DNA of 64,000 nt from Saprospiraceae bacterium. GTDB taxonomy: Bacteria; Bacteroidota; Bacteroidia; Chitinophagales; Saprospiraceae. Of the stretch, positions 26,305 through 35,536 are shown piece after piece (positions within the stretch are counted from its first letter, which is position 1; each line of letters begins with the position of its first letter). The stretch lies in NCBI GenBank assembly GCA_016722285.1, contig JADKGI010000030.1, positions 62,001-126,000 of the forward strand, given 5' to 3'. The position numbers and the translations under genes were made by a program. Under the pieces are notes generated by a model. The model was not told where the DNA came from and did not search any database. It saw only the letters and a list, made by a program, of their open reading frames with translations.

Positions 26305-26325
26305 CGACAACCAAAACGACAACCA
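26305..26325. promoter_or_regulatory. Right-end tandem CGACAACCA sites (putative integrase arm sites)
   Basis: Two direct copies of CGACAACCA (26305-26313 and 26317-26325, 12-base period) lie about 40 bases inside the right att repeat. They match the palindromic copies at the left end. Direct, helically phased repeats at one end and an inverted pair at the other fit arm-type sites of a lambda-like intasome. Confidence 0.55.
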
Positions 26326-26327
26326 AT

Positions 26328-26363
26328 AAAAAAAGGTAACTGAAAATCAATCAGTTACCTTTT
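26328..26363. terminator. Element-encoded terminator downstream of the tRNA gene
   Basis: GGTAACTGA (26335-26343) and TCAGTTACC (26351-26359) form a perfect 9-bp stem. On the minus strand the stem is followed by seven T residues (26334-26328), and on the plus strand by TTTTATTTT, so it could terminate in both directions. It sits directly beyond the 3' end of the tRNA gene and would replace the terminator displaced to 20129-20159. Confidence 0.7.
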
Positions 26364-26369
26364 ATTTTG

Positions 26370-26442
<73 letters not shown>

Positions 26443-26563
26443 ATCCTGACATTACTCAATTGATATTTAAAATATATCGTTTTTATAACGGACTGCAAAG
26501 GTAGGTAATATTGATAACTATTCAAATTATTTTATTAGATATTTATTTTATAATTTTTATTAA

Positions 26564-27654
26564 TTATTTGAAAGGATTTTTAAGTTCCTGATTTTTATAG
26601 ATAAGTGTATCGTTAAACGTTTCAATAAATGCCTTTAGCGCCTTTATATAAAAATCATTTAACTTTAAAGGGTGTAATAAAGGATTGGCATTAGGTGAAC
26701 TTTTACCCCCCGAATTGTAATGCGCTATGACTTCATCCAGGGTTTTAAATCTTCCATCGTGCATGTAAGGCGCTGTATTGGATATGTTTCTTAATGTTGG
26801 AGCGCGAAATTTGCCATTGTCAGCTTTTGATACTGTCACTTTACCACGACCAAGGTCCGAAATCCTTCCAGTGTGGAGGATTGTGTTATACCATTATTGA
26901 AAAAATCATCTGATGTAGCCAGAGGCGTATTATGGCAATGACCGCACTCTGCATCGGGAAGGTCGGGATCGTTATCAAAATAAAGCCCCTGACCTATTAG
27001 CTCCAGGTCTGTATAAAAATCCTTCCCTTGTTGTATTCTATCAAATTTTGAATCTTTGGAAATGATGATTCTCTCAAACTGAGCTATTGCTTTTGCCGCC
27101 AGTTCTTTGGTAATCTCTGAAGTATTTCTGATGCCAAACGCTTCTCTAAACATCCTTGGATATACTGCATGGCTACGAAGTTTATTCACCACATCAGGCC
27201 ATGTATTATGAAGCTCTATTGGATCTTCCACAGGTAAGATAGCCTGGTCTTCCAAAGTCTTAGCCCTACCATCCCAAAATAAGCCGGATTGAACAAACCC
27301 GACATTTATGAGACTCATCGAACTCCTGGTTCCCGGAAGGCCGTCAATACCGAGACTGGTAGCATTGGCGTCAGTAAAAGCAAACTCGGGTAAGTGACAT
27401 GAAGCACAAGACATAGAGCTGTCGGCTGATAGGATGGGATCATAAAACAAATGTCTGCCTAATTGAATACCCTGACTTGTTAAAGGATTGTCCTGCGGTG
27501 TTGAAAGGGGTGGAAAATGAGAAGGCAGATTAACTACGTAATTGTCCGGCTTATAAGGTATTGCTGTTAAATCACCCTCAATGTTATCTTCTTTACAAGC
27601 AATAAATGAAATCAGCAAAATGATGCAGAATATAGTTTTTACTTTTAATTTCAT
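26564..27654 (-). CDS. MauG/CcpA-family di-heme peroxidase-like protein (MbnH-type), frame broken once
   Basis: A lipoprotein-like exported di-heme cytochrome c (MKLKVKTIFCIILLISFIAC signal). Heme sites are SCASCHLPEFAF near residue 82 and ECGHCHNTPLATSDD near 240. The first frame ends at 26836; the rest (SKADNGKFRAPTLRNISNTA, YMHDGRFKTLDEV) continues in another frame to 26564. Adding one base to the AAA run at 26860-26862 restores EGFSDLGRGKVTV and a 363-residue protein. MbnH enzymes use two hemes to oxidise a tryptophan in the partner MbnP. The neighbouring gene encodes an MbnP-like protein, which supports the MbnH reading over a plain cytochrome c peroxidase. Confidence 0.85.
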
Positions 27655-27698
27655 TTGACTATTTGTCTCTACTAAAATCTGTATGGACTATGTTTTGA

Positions 27699-28496
27699 TT
27701 ATTTAACAATTATAAAGGAATTAAGGTTTTGCATCAGATGAGACTCAATTTCTCCAGTAGTAGAGTATATGTTTACGTCCTTCATTAACGAGAGATAATC
27801 GACTTTTATTTCATAATTTATATTTTCCCCTTTTTGAGAAGTAACCTTTTTCTCTATCTTATAGCTGATCGTTTCAGTTGGGTTTAATACGGAAATATTG
27901 ATTGTATCTGTGATAGTTTGGTATCTTACGCAACGGAGAGTCATAATTGCGGTATTGATGGTTCCGTATTTCAGTTTATTTTCACTCAGCAGCACATGAG
28001 TTGAAGGGAGTCCTGAAAAAGTGGTTTTTGACAAAGTGGTATTTAACCCCAATTGGAATGTCAGGCTGTCAAGACTACCATATGCTTTCACTGATCCGGG
28101 CGTAATAGTTTCATCAACCCACCGCCATATTTTCATGTCATCATGCACACTTACAGAATTATCTGAATTACTGATAAACTCAAGTGTTTTTATTTGTGTG
28201 CCATTGGCTTGAAATAGGGTAAAGTCTGAAAAATAAAATCTCAAATCTGTAATCCTGAATTTTTGTCCCAATGAGTTTACCAAGGTGTCAGTGACAACAA
28301 AGTTGGAATCACCAGCCTTTTTTATCACCTGTAATACCAGAGAGGGAAATATGCAGCATCCATCACACGGATCATCTGCCGAAACATCAAAATTAGTTGC
28401 AAACCCGTCCAGACAAGCCTCTTTTCTCGTATAACAACCCGCCATAATTAAGATGGACAAACAGGTAAATAGAAGTAAAGGACTTTTTGACATCAT
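27699..28496 (-). CDS. MbnP-family lipoprotein
   Basis: A 265-residue predicted lipoprotein (signal ending ILIMAGC) of the MbnP family. After a Cys-rich linker (DDPCDGCCIFPSL) comes the MbnP core: KFRITDLRFYFSDFTLF near residue 75, HDDMKIWRWVDETI near 116 and the beta-rich FQLGLNTTLSKTTF. In the methanotroph system MbnP is a periplasmic protein whose tryptophan is converted to kynurenine by MbnH to make a copper site. The gene lies immediately upstream of the MbnH-like gene on the minus strand (44-base gap), without any methanobactin gene nearby. Confidence 0.8.
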   Translation of the reverse strand: MMSKSPLLLFTCLSILIMAGCYTRKEACLDGFATNFDVSADDPCDGCCIFPSLVLQVIKKAGDSNFVVTDTLVNSLGQKFRITDLRFYFSDFTLFQANGTQIKTLEFISNSDNSVSVHDDMKIWRWVDETITPGSVKAYGSLDSLTFQLGLNTTLSKTTFSGLPSTHVLLSENKLKYGTINTAIMTLRCVRYQTITDTINISVLNPTETISYKIEKKVTSQKGENINYEIKVDYLSLMKDVNIYSTTGEIESHLMQNLNSFIIVK

Positions 28497-29316
28497 CAGG
28501 ATTTTCTGATTTCTTCAAAAATCTTCTTGACAATTTGTTTTACCTGAGCTGAAAAATCTTTCTCCATAATCCAGTGATAATAATTAGGCTCAGATTTGAA
28601 TACCTGTGCCACTACCTGACCGGTGTATTTGCCAAAATTGAAGATGACCTCTCCTTTTGCATTGTATTTAAGCCTTTGTGTGACATCCAGCATAGAATCA
28701 TCTGATATAAAGTCAGCAATAGAAGCGATATCATTTTTAATTGGTGCCGGATGTGTAAACCCATCGCCGTCCACATAATCTACGTTTTCATATCTTTTGA
28801 TTTGCCCTTTAAATACTTCGACCGTTGCCCTCGCGTCTGCCAATGCATCGTGTGCGTCAGTCAGATCCCCATTGCAGTATAATTTGTATGCAGCTTTTAA
28901 AGTACGCGGTTCCATTTTATAGAAAATCTTCTGAATGTCGATAAGTCTGCGCTGAGAAATATCAAATTCAAATCCTATGCGATGAAATTCTTCCATCAAC
29001 ATAGGGACATCAAATCTATCTGAGTTATAACCCGCGATATCGGCATTGCCAATAAAATCGAATATTTCTTTTCCGACCTGATTGAACGTGGGCTTATTTC
29101 TGACCATTTCATTACTTATTCCGTGTACTGCATATGCTTCTTCTGAAATAGGTATTCCCGGATTGATCATCAAAAATAATTCAAGGGGTAAGTCCTGATC
29201 TTTAGAATATTTAATCAAAGCGATCTGTAATATCCTGTCTTTCAACACGTTCAGGCCTGTTGATTCTATATCGAAAAAACAATCTCCTTTTCAACATTTA
29301 ACTTGATATCGGTCAT
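28496..29316 (-). CDS. DnaQ-like 3'-5' exonuclease (DEDDh), frame broken near N-terminus
   Basis: The long open frame (from 29248) lacks the first exonuclease motif. The minus strand upstream reads MTDIKLNVEKEIVF from ATG 29316 and, one frame over, FFDIESTGLNVLKDRI, which carries the missing Asp and Glu. Adding one base to the A6 run at 29274-29279 joins them into a ~273-residue protein. Later motifs are ADIAGYNSDRFDVPML (ExoII) and LTDAHDALADARATVE (ExoIII with His and Asp). It is a stand-alone epsilon-like exonuclease, with a ~100-residue C-terminal region (FNFGKYTGQVV...YYHWIMEKDFS) common in Bacteroidota homologues. The stop overlaps the start of the MbnP gene. Confidence 0.88.
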
Positions 29317-29324
29317 TTTAAGTT

Positions 29325-30377
29325 TTACTTTTGTTCATTATCTAAATAATACTGGGAAAATCCATCACTGGCCCGAAACTCAAAAACACCATCACCTTCT
29401 ATATCATAAATAAAACAAGCATCAATACCTTTTAATTCTTTTAACAATAATAATGATTTTTCCAATCCTAATACCATAAAGGCAGTTGCAAAAGCATCAG
29501 CCGTAATACAGTCATCGGCTATGATGGTAGCACTAAGTATATCAGTAGGCTGGCTTAATCCGGTAAACGGATTTATAATGTGGGCAAATTTCTGGCCTTT
29601 GGATTCATAAGAGTTTCGGTAATTTCCGCTGGTAGCCAGCGATTTATTGTATAAGAGAAGCGGTAATTCTATTTCAGTATCTTTGGCTTTAGCTGATGGT
29701 TTATTTATGCCTATCACCCAGACTTTTTTCTTATCATTTGTGCCTCGTGCTCTGATTTCTCCACCTACTTCTATCATATAATTAATGATGCCCTTTGCCT
29801 CAAAATATGTGGCGAGCACATCTACTGCATATCCGGGAGATATGGAGTTAAAATCAAGCTTTATATTTTTATTAGTCTTAGTTATGCATAATTGACCAGT
29901 TTGATCTTTCATCAGATTTATACTATCAAAAAGCAATAATTTAAGAAGTTCTTTTACAATTAAAGTATCTGTTTCCTTAAGCCTTTTCTTTTCTTTATAT
30001 CCAAAACCATAATAATTTACAAGGGGTGCAATGGAAGGATTAAATGCTCCGCCTGTTGCTTTAAAAACTTCTTTTGACTTGATGAATATGGGCTCAAAAT
30101 AGGGGTCTTTTTTAGGGTCAAAACAATATTTGCTCTCGGCCGCATTAAAATAACTAAGCGTGCTGGTATCTATATAAGCCGACATAGATAAATTGAAATC
30201 AGCTAAAATCGAATCTATCCCTTTTTGGGCTGACATAGGATCTGTAGTCTGGACTGTAATGTTGTAAGTTGTCCCCATTGTTGGTCCGGAAATTTTATAA
30301 TATGGATCTTCCTTTTGTCCACACGACAAGAGGCAGAATATTAAAAAGAAGGCAATACTAAACTTCATTATTTTCAT
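29325..30377 (-). CDS. apbE: FAD:protein FMN transferase
   Basis: A 350-residue ApbE lipoprotein (signal MKIMKFSIAFFLIFCLLSCG). Substrate-binding SGPTMGTTYNITV follows the anchor near residue 33, with KLDFNSISPGYAVD near 172, VGGEIRARG near 202 and IIADDCITADAFATAFMVLG near 288, the Mg-binding region. It attaches FMN to threonine residues of membrane flavoproteins such as Rnf or Nqr subunits; no such target is in the window. It ends 9 bases before the exonuclease start, so the genes are probably co-transcribed. Confidence 0.95.
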   Translation of the reverse strand: MKIMKFSIAFFLIFCLLSCGQKEDPYYKISGPTMGTTYNITVQTTDPMSAQKGIDSILADFNLSMSAYIDTSTLSYFNAAESKYCFDPKKDPYFEPIFIKSKEVFKATGGAFNPSIAPLVNYYGFGYKEKKRLKETDTLIVKELLKLLLFDSINLMKDQTGQLCITKTNKNIKLDFNSISPGYAVDVLATYFEAKGIINYMIEVGGEIRARGTNDKKKVWVIGINKPSAKAKDTEIELPLLLYNKSLATSGNYRNSYESKGQKFAHIINPFTGLSQPTDILSATIIADDCITADAFATAFMVLGLEKSLLLLKELKGIDACFIYDIEGDGVFEFRASDGFSQYYLDNEQK

Positions 30378-30388
30378 AAATTGTCAGA

Positions 30389-31240
30389 TTATTCGTTGAG
30401 TAAACCACGGTCTTTAGCTTCTTCCGTAAAAGAATGCAGTCCTACTGGTTTGGAATTATTTTTGCGCAATTTCATATTGAGAAACTCTACAAGTAATGAA
30501 AATGCAATGGCAAAATAAAGGTATCCCTTCGGTACAGCCCCAATATGGCTGTCAAGAATGCTCAGATTAGCAAGATGCCCACCTTCTATGATCAGCATAA
30601 AACCAATTAGAATTAAAAAAGCCAACCCAAGCATCTGGATAGTTGGATGTTCGTTGACAAAACGACCCACGGGCACTGCGAATGCCATCATGATCAAAAC
30701 GGATATGATCACGGCTATTATCATGATTATTAATGAGCCATAGAGCCCATTTGTCATACCTACTGCGGTCAGGATGGAGTCAAACGAAAAAACAATATTG
30801 ATTACGGTTATTTGAATGATAGCCGCTGAAAAAGGCACTTTATTTTTTTTATTGTCTTTGGAAATATGGTCTTCACCTTCCAGCTTATGATGAATCTCAG
30901 TGACACTCTTGTATAAAAGGAAAATGCCCCCCGCAATCAAAATCAAACTCTGACCTGAAAAGTCGGCTTTTATAAATTGTGTGTTGAAGCTTATCCAGGC
31001 TTCATTCATTGCTATAATGACTGAGATACCCAGCAGCAAAATGATTCGTAAAATCATCGCTAGAAAAAGCCCGATATTGGTTGCTTTTTTTTGTTTATGA
31101 CGTGGTAGCTTACTGGTGGTTATAGAGATGAAAATTATATTGTCCACCCCAAGAACTATTTCCAGAAAAGTCAATGTTAATAAGCTTAACCAGACAGAAG
31201 TGCTTGAAAAATCAGGGTAGGAAATCAGGTTGAACAACAT
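30389..31240 (-). CDS. TerC family integral membrane protein
   Basis: A 283-residue polytopic protein of the TerC family. The hallmark LTFLEIVLGVDNIIFISI lies at residues 23-40 with the conserved Glu and Asp, and a second FSFDSILTAVGMT near 152 repeats the pattern. Seven or so membrane helices are predicted. TerC proteins are linked to metal (Mn) homeostasis and membrane protein metalation in other bacteria. It lies 12 bases upstream of apbE on the same strand. Confidence 0.92.
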   Translation of the reverse strand: MLFNLISYPDFSSTSVWLSLLTLTFLEIVLGVDNIIFISITTSKLPRHKQKKATNIGLFLAMILRIILLLGISVIIAMNEAWISFNTQFIKADFSGQSLILIAGGIFLLYKSVTEIHHKLEGEDHISKDNKKNKVPFSAAIIQITVINIVFSFDSILTAVGMTNGLYGSLIIMIIAVIISVLIMMAFAVPVGRFVNEHPTIQMLGLAFLILIGFMLIIEGGHLANLSILDSHIGAVPKGYLYFAIAFSLLVEFLNMKLRKNNSKPVGLHSFTEEAKDRGLLNE

Positions 31241-31340
31241 AAATAATTAATGAGTGCTACATTTCAGCCTGCAAATGTAATCAATTTCCTAAAAGTCAAA
31301 AACTATAATTTAACTATCTCGACTGAATTCATGAGTAAAG

Positions 31341-31979
31341 CTAAGATAGGAATAACGCTACAAAATGTCCGGCACAACCCATTAACACAAAAATGTGCCA
31401 TATGGTGTGACTCCAGGGGATTTTTGTTTTTACATAGAAGAAAACACCTATTGTATAACTTAATCCCCCGGCAATAAGCCAATACTCTACCTTTAGCGGC
31501 ATATTTCTGCTCATTTCATCAAACACAAAAACTACCATCCAGCCTAATATGAGATAGAGTGCGAGAGATACTATTTCGAACCTGGTTTTAAATATAAACT
31601 TGAACATAATACCAAATGCGATTATAATCCAATGTAATAATAAAAATGCGTAACCTTCCTTTGTATTAAAATAGTATAGTACAAAAGGGGTATATGTGCC
31701 GCCTATCAGAAAAAAAATAGATATATGATCTACCAGTCGCCATTTTATTTTACGCGTATCCGAATTGGATAAATGATATAAAGTTGAACTTAAAAACATA
31801 AAAACCATTCCAAAAATAAAAACACAAAGGCCCCAGAATTGAATGGGTTTGGTTTCAGTAAATAGCAGAAAAGGGCTCAAAAGTAATGTTAATAACAAGC
31901 CAAATCCATGGGTGATAACATTGGCTTTTTCATCTACATTTAGATTTCGGTATAATGTTATTAAATTGAGTCCTTTCAT
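31341..31979 (-). CDS. Hemolysin III/PAQR family membrane protein
   Basis: A 212-residue seven-helix protein of the YqfA/HlyIII (PAQR-like) family. Conserved residues are visible: DEKANVITHGFGLLL near residue 15, SSTLYHLS near 65, DHISIFFLIGGTYTPF near 84 and HTIWHIFVLMGCAGHF near 191. The His/Asp set is the predicted Zn site of the superfamily hydrolase. Its exact biochemical role in bacteria is not established. The start touches the stop of the TPR gene (shared base region at 31979). Confidence 0.88.
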   Translation of the reverse strand: MKGLNLITLYRNLNVDEKANVITHGFGLLLTLLLSPFLLFTETKPIQFWGLCVFIFGMVFMFLSSTLYHLSNSDTRKIKWRLVDHISIFFLIGGTYTPFVLYYFNTKEGYAFLLLHWIIIAFGIMFKFIFKTRFEIVSLALYLILGWMVVFVFDEMSRNMPLKVEYWLIAGGLSYTIGVFFYVKTKIPWSHTIWHIFVLMGCAGHFVALFLS

Positions 31980-33955
31980 TACAGTCCCAGTTGCTGTTTA
32001 AAGGCCGGATCGAAACTTGTAAAATTGAAACTGATGGCATTTTGAAAATCTGCTCTTGCTTCATTTATCATATTCAATCCAGCATAAGTCCTTGATCTTT
32101 CATAATAAAACAAACCAATATTATTAGTTTTAAATCCAATGGCTTGGGTATAAGCAGTTATTGCTTCCTGATTTCGGTTTAACAGTCTTAAGGCCCGTCC
32201 TTTTTCATACCAAAGGTCAGCATTGTAAGGATTGAGCTTGAGATACGAATCAATATCCTGCAGTGCAAGATCTATCCGGTTTAAATTTTGGTACATTATA
32301 GAGCGATTAAGATAACCAACGGCATGGTCAGGTTTTAGTTTAAGTCCTTCATTAAAATCTTCAATAGCCTTGTCAATATTGCCTAATCTTGCATATGTGG
32401 CGCCCCGGTTTATTCTGAATTCGCCATCTTTTGGGTCATATTGAATGGCTTTATTGTAATCATTTAGCGCAAGCAACAAGGTGTCCTGATTCTTGGCAAT
32501 ATCAAAAAACAATCGGGCTCTGCTATTATACGCTTGAGGTTGATTATCCTTCATACTGATCGTTTTATTGTAATCTGCCAATGCTTCTGCGTACATTTTG
32601 TTATCACGGTAATAATTCGCCCGGTTGCCAAATGGAAGAGTTGTGGCCTCATAATATTTCAACACGTGTGTCCACAATGTGCCGCTATTCTTCCATATTT
32701 TGTTTTGTTGGAATGTCATAAATGCAAATACTAGCAGATATACTCCTGCGATACTGTAATACATATTTGTCTTTTCAGGATACCGATTTATCCATTTGTC
32801 AAAATAGAATCCGGCTATGATGAAAAATCCTAAGTAAGCAATATATGTAAATCTATCGGCGAGGTATCCCTGTCCGGCACCAAGTATCTGGAGCAGAAAA
32901 ACAATATTTACTATAAAAAATGTAAGTCCAAAAAAAATAACTTTGTACTCATTTTTATATGATTTGTACAGAAAATAGACGACCACAGGTGCCATGAGCA
33001 TGGATGGATAGAAAAACCACGGAAAATAATTTGGGTAGGGGTACAATGGTGACATTCTGAATGGGATAATCAGCTTGATAAGATAAATAACAAAACTGAA
33101 AGACCCTACAAAAAGTCGTTGTATAAAATTAAAATTAGTGGTATCATCGACTGTTGCCAGAGAACCAAACTGCTTTAATGTCATGATTCCATACACTCCA
33201 AATGCAAGCGATAGAAGAAAAAAAGGAATTTTATTAATGATACTTTTTACTTCATACTTCTTATTCATTAAGTAATCCACAGCCATCAAGCTAAGAGGAA
33301 AAGATACGGCCTGTATTTTAGAAAAAAGCGAAAGCAAAAACAAAATAGTCATCCAGACCCACCTTATTTTCTTAGCATCAATCTTGTATTTGATGTATTG
33401 GAGAAGTGCTCCCAGATAAAAAACGCCAAATAATACATCTTTTCGTTCAGTAATCCATGCTACCGATTCCACCCGCATTGGATGGATGCCAAACAACAAC
33501 GAAGCGAGAAGTGCCCCCTGCCATCGTATTCCAAGAAATAAGGCGATTCTATAAACCAAAAAAACACAAATCAGATGCAGAAGAATATTTGTAAGATGCC
33601 AATATTGGGTATTTTCAAAACCAAAATATATTTTTTCAATGGCGAAAGTCCAAATAGGTAACGGATTATAATTACCTATCACCCCTGTTGTAAATATTTT
33701 GTAAGTATGCTCTCCAAAGTTGGCTTTAGTGACATTTTGGACCAATGGGTTTTCATAAAAATTCCGGTCATCGTCCCAGTTGACAAATTGATTATTAATG
33801 GCTGTAGTAAAACATATAAATGTGACCAATACAGAAATCAAAACAGGCCACCAGGGCTGTGTATTTGTTGGTAATTTTTTATTTTTATCCAGAACGGCTT
33901 TTATAGTCTTCTTTTCACTGGATGAGGCTTTGCCTTGTACTTTTCTTTTTGACAT
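31979..33955 (-). CDS. Polytopic membrane protein with C-terminal TPR repeats (glycosyltransferase-39-like)
   Basis: A 658-residue protein. After a basic cytosolic N-terminus, about 10-11 membrane helices span residues 38-425. The luminal-type loop FVNWDDDRNFYENPLVQ near residue 60 and HPMRVESVAWITERKDVLFG near 160 are typical of PMT/ArnT-like (GT39/GT83) or TMTC-like proteins. Residues 440-650 hold five or six tetratricopeptide repeats (for example AYNSRARLFFDIAKN, GEFRINRGATYARLGNIDKA). The build resembles TMTC O-mannosyltransferases, but no activity is shown. It may modify exported proteins. Confidence 0.8.
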   Translation of the reverse strand: MSKRKVQGKASSSEKKTIKAVLDKNKKLPTNTQPWWPVLISVLVTFICFTTAINNQFVNWDDDRNFYENPLVQNVTKANFGEHTYKIFTTGVIGNYNPLPIWTFAIEKIYFGFENTQYWHLTNILLHLICVFLVYRIALFLGIRWQGALLASLLFGIHPMRVESVAWITERKDVLFGVFYLGALLQYIKYKIDAKKIRWVWMTILFLLSLFSKIQAVSFPLSLMAVDYLMNKKYEVKSIINKIPFFLLSLAFGVYGIMTLKQFGSLATVDDTTNFNFIQRLFVGSFSFVIYLIKLIIPFRMSPLYPYPNYFPWFFYPSMLMAPVVVYFLYKSYKNEYKVIFFGLTFFIVNIVFLLQILGAGQGYLADRFTYIAYLGFFIIAGFYFDKWINRYPEKTNMYYSIAGVYLLVFAFMTFQQNKIWKNSGTLWTHVLKYYEATTLPFGNRANYYRDNKMYAEALADYNKTISMKDNQPQAYNSRARLFFDIAKNQDTLLLALNDYNKAIQYDPKDGEFRINRGATYARLGNIDKAIEDFNEGLKLKPDHAVGYLNRSIMYQNLNRIDLALQDIDSYLKLNPYNADLWYEKGRALRLLNRNQEAITAYTQAIGFKTNNIGLFYYERSRTYAGLNMINEARADFQNAISFNFTSFDPAFKQQLGL

Positions 33956-34052
33956 ATTTATCTATATATATAGCGTTACAGCAAAGGTAGTTATTAGTGT
34001 CAAATTAGTGTAATATGAAAGTGAATTTTAAAAATAAGCAGACAGATTTAAA

Positions 34053-34610
34053 TCACCGGAGGTCTTTTAATCCAGCCCTAAAGGCGATCCAATTTTCCTT
34101 TTTTATTTCATAAACATTGTTGACGGCTTCCGGCTCGCCATAATACGCTACATTTAGCTCCAATATTTTAATAGCATTGAGCCTTCCTATAGCAACTTGT
34201 GATCTGAAATTTGTAGCTCCAATGTGAAAATGAACTGTATTCAGGTAAGTAAAAATATAGTCAAGCATGGAAGTTTTTACCAGATTATTCATTCCTGAAC
34301 CCCAAAATTTCTTCGCATAAAAAGTATATCCTATCAGTATCAAATTTTTATCCTGGTTATAATCATAAAATCGGGTACACCCGGCAACTTCATTGGTTAC
34401 ATTATCCACAATTAAAAAGGCCCCTTCACTTTCAATGGCTCCCTTAAAAAAAGTTTCAAAAACGTCTCTTTTATACCTGTTTTTATTTGGATGTTGCTCC
34501 CAGATTAACGGATCACAAGCTACAGCAAAAAGTCTTTCAAAATCTGACTCCTGAAGGGGTTGAATGATTGCAATCTTGTTCTGTAGAAGTGGTTGGATAG
34601 AAAAATTCAT
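34053..34610 (-). CDS. GNAT family N-acetyltransferase (RimJ/RimL-like)
   Basis: A 185-residue acetyltransferase. It opens with a substrate segment (LQESDFERLFAVACDPLIWEQ) typical of RimJ/RimL-type GNATs. The acetyl-CoA region is around IGYTFYAKKFWGSGMNNLVK (residues 92-111), followed by the conserved Asn-rich HIGATNFRSQVAIGRLNAIK. The substrate cannot be deduced. It stands alone between the TPR gene and a TIGR02206 gene. Confidence 0.85.
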   Translation of the reverse strand: MNFSIQPLLQNKIAIIQPLQESDFERLFAVACDPLIWEQHPNKNRYKRDVFETFFKGAIESEGAFLIVDNVTNEVAGCTRFYDYNQDKNLILIGYTFYAKKFWGSGMNNLVKTSMLDYIFTYLNTVHFHIGATNFRSQVAIGRLNAIKILELNVAYYGEPEAVNNVYEIKKENWIAFRAGLKDLR

Positions 34611-34662
34611 TTTTTATTGAATTTATCGGATACTACTTTACTCATTTTAATGTGAAAAGCAA

Positions 34663-35394
34663 TCAGGTTTTTATAATTTCAAAAACTGGTCTGATTTTAT
34701 GCCAGTAAAATGGTATTAGAATGATCGAGAATAATACCACGAGCATGACTTCGAGCGAAAGAATATAATCCGGCCATGGACCAAGGAGGTCATAAAAAGT
34801 CTTACCTGGCGGTTTTTTATTTAAATACATGTAATTAGAACCCAAACTTACGTTTATCGGGTATAAAATAGCCGCAAGCACATTCATACCTATGGCTGAT
34901 TTTATAGCATCTGATATAGTTGGCTTAAATCCAAATACATACCAGCCATAAAAAGCTCCTAATATAATAACGGCATGCACAGCCCAATATCTAACAGCTT
35001 CATAATGCGGCAATGACTCTGTGAGTGTAGGCGTAAATAATGCCTGGGCGCATCCGGCAACAATCCAGAAAAAAGAAATGCCCCAAAGAGCTCTCCACCG
35101 GAACCACATAATGAAAGGCATGATTAGGGTCATAATATTACACAAATGAAGTGGTATATCATTAGTAGGATCAAAAATGCCGGCATAGTACTTATAGCCT
35201 ACCTTGAATAATTGGGTGCATGCTCCAAAAGTACAAATTATGGTTATATAAAGGATTTTTTCAGACCCGTTCCATTTATTTCTGCCATAATACAAGGCTA
35301 TAATAATGAAAAAGATACAAGCAATGAAAGAAAAACCATGTTCCCAGCTATAATTTGTAAATCCACCGTTGTCTTTCAGAAAAAGATCGAGCAT
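34663..35394 (-). CDS. TIGR02206 family (YwaF-like) membrane protein
   Basis: A 243-residue protein with six or seven membrane helices. The family pattern is seen in EHGFSFIACIFF near residue 19, DIPLHLCNIMTLIMPFIM near 78 and HAVIILGAFYGWYVF near 139, with conserved His residues inside helices. Function is unknown. It is transcribed with the GNAT gene downstream (52-base gap) or alone. Confidence 0.85.
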   Translation of the reverse strand: MLDLFLKDNGGFTNYSWEHGFSFIACIFFIIIALYYGRNKWNGSEKILYITIICTFGACTQLFKVGYKYYAGIFDPTNDIPLHLCNIMTLIMPFIMWFRWRALWGISFFWIVAGCAQALFTPTLTESLPHYEAVRYWAVHAVIILGAFYGWYVFGFKPTISDAIKSAIGMNVLAAILYPINVSLGSNYMYLNKKPPGKTFYDLLGPWPDYILSLEVMLVVLFSIILIPFYWHKIRPVFEIIKT

Positions 35395-35536
35395 AATATC
35401 AGATTATCTGACAAATATATATTAATTATTTGTAGGTTAAAAATTTGAGATAAAATTCTGACACCGTAAAATAAATGAGAAGCTTTATTTAGACTTCTAC
35501 CTTTAAAACAGGTACAGTAATCCAACTTAGATCATC

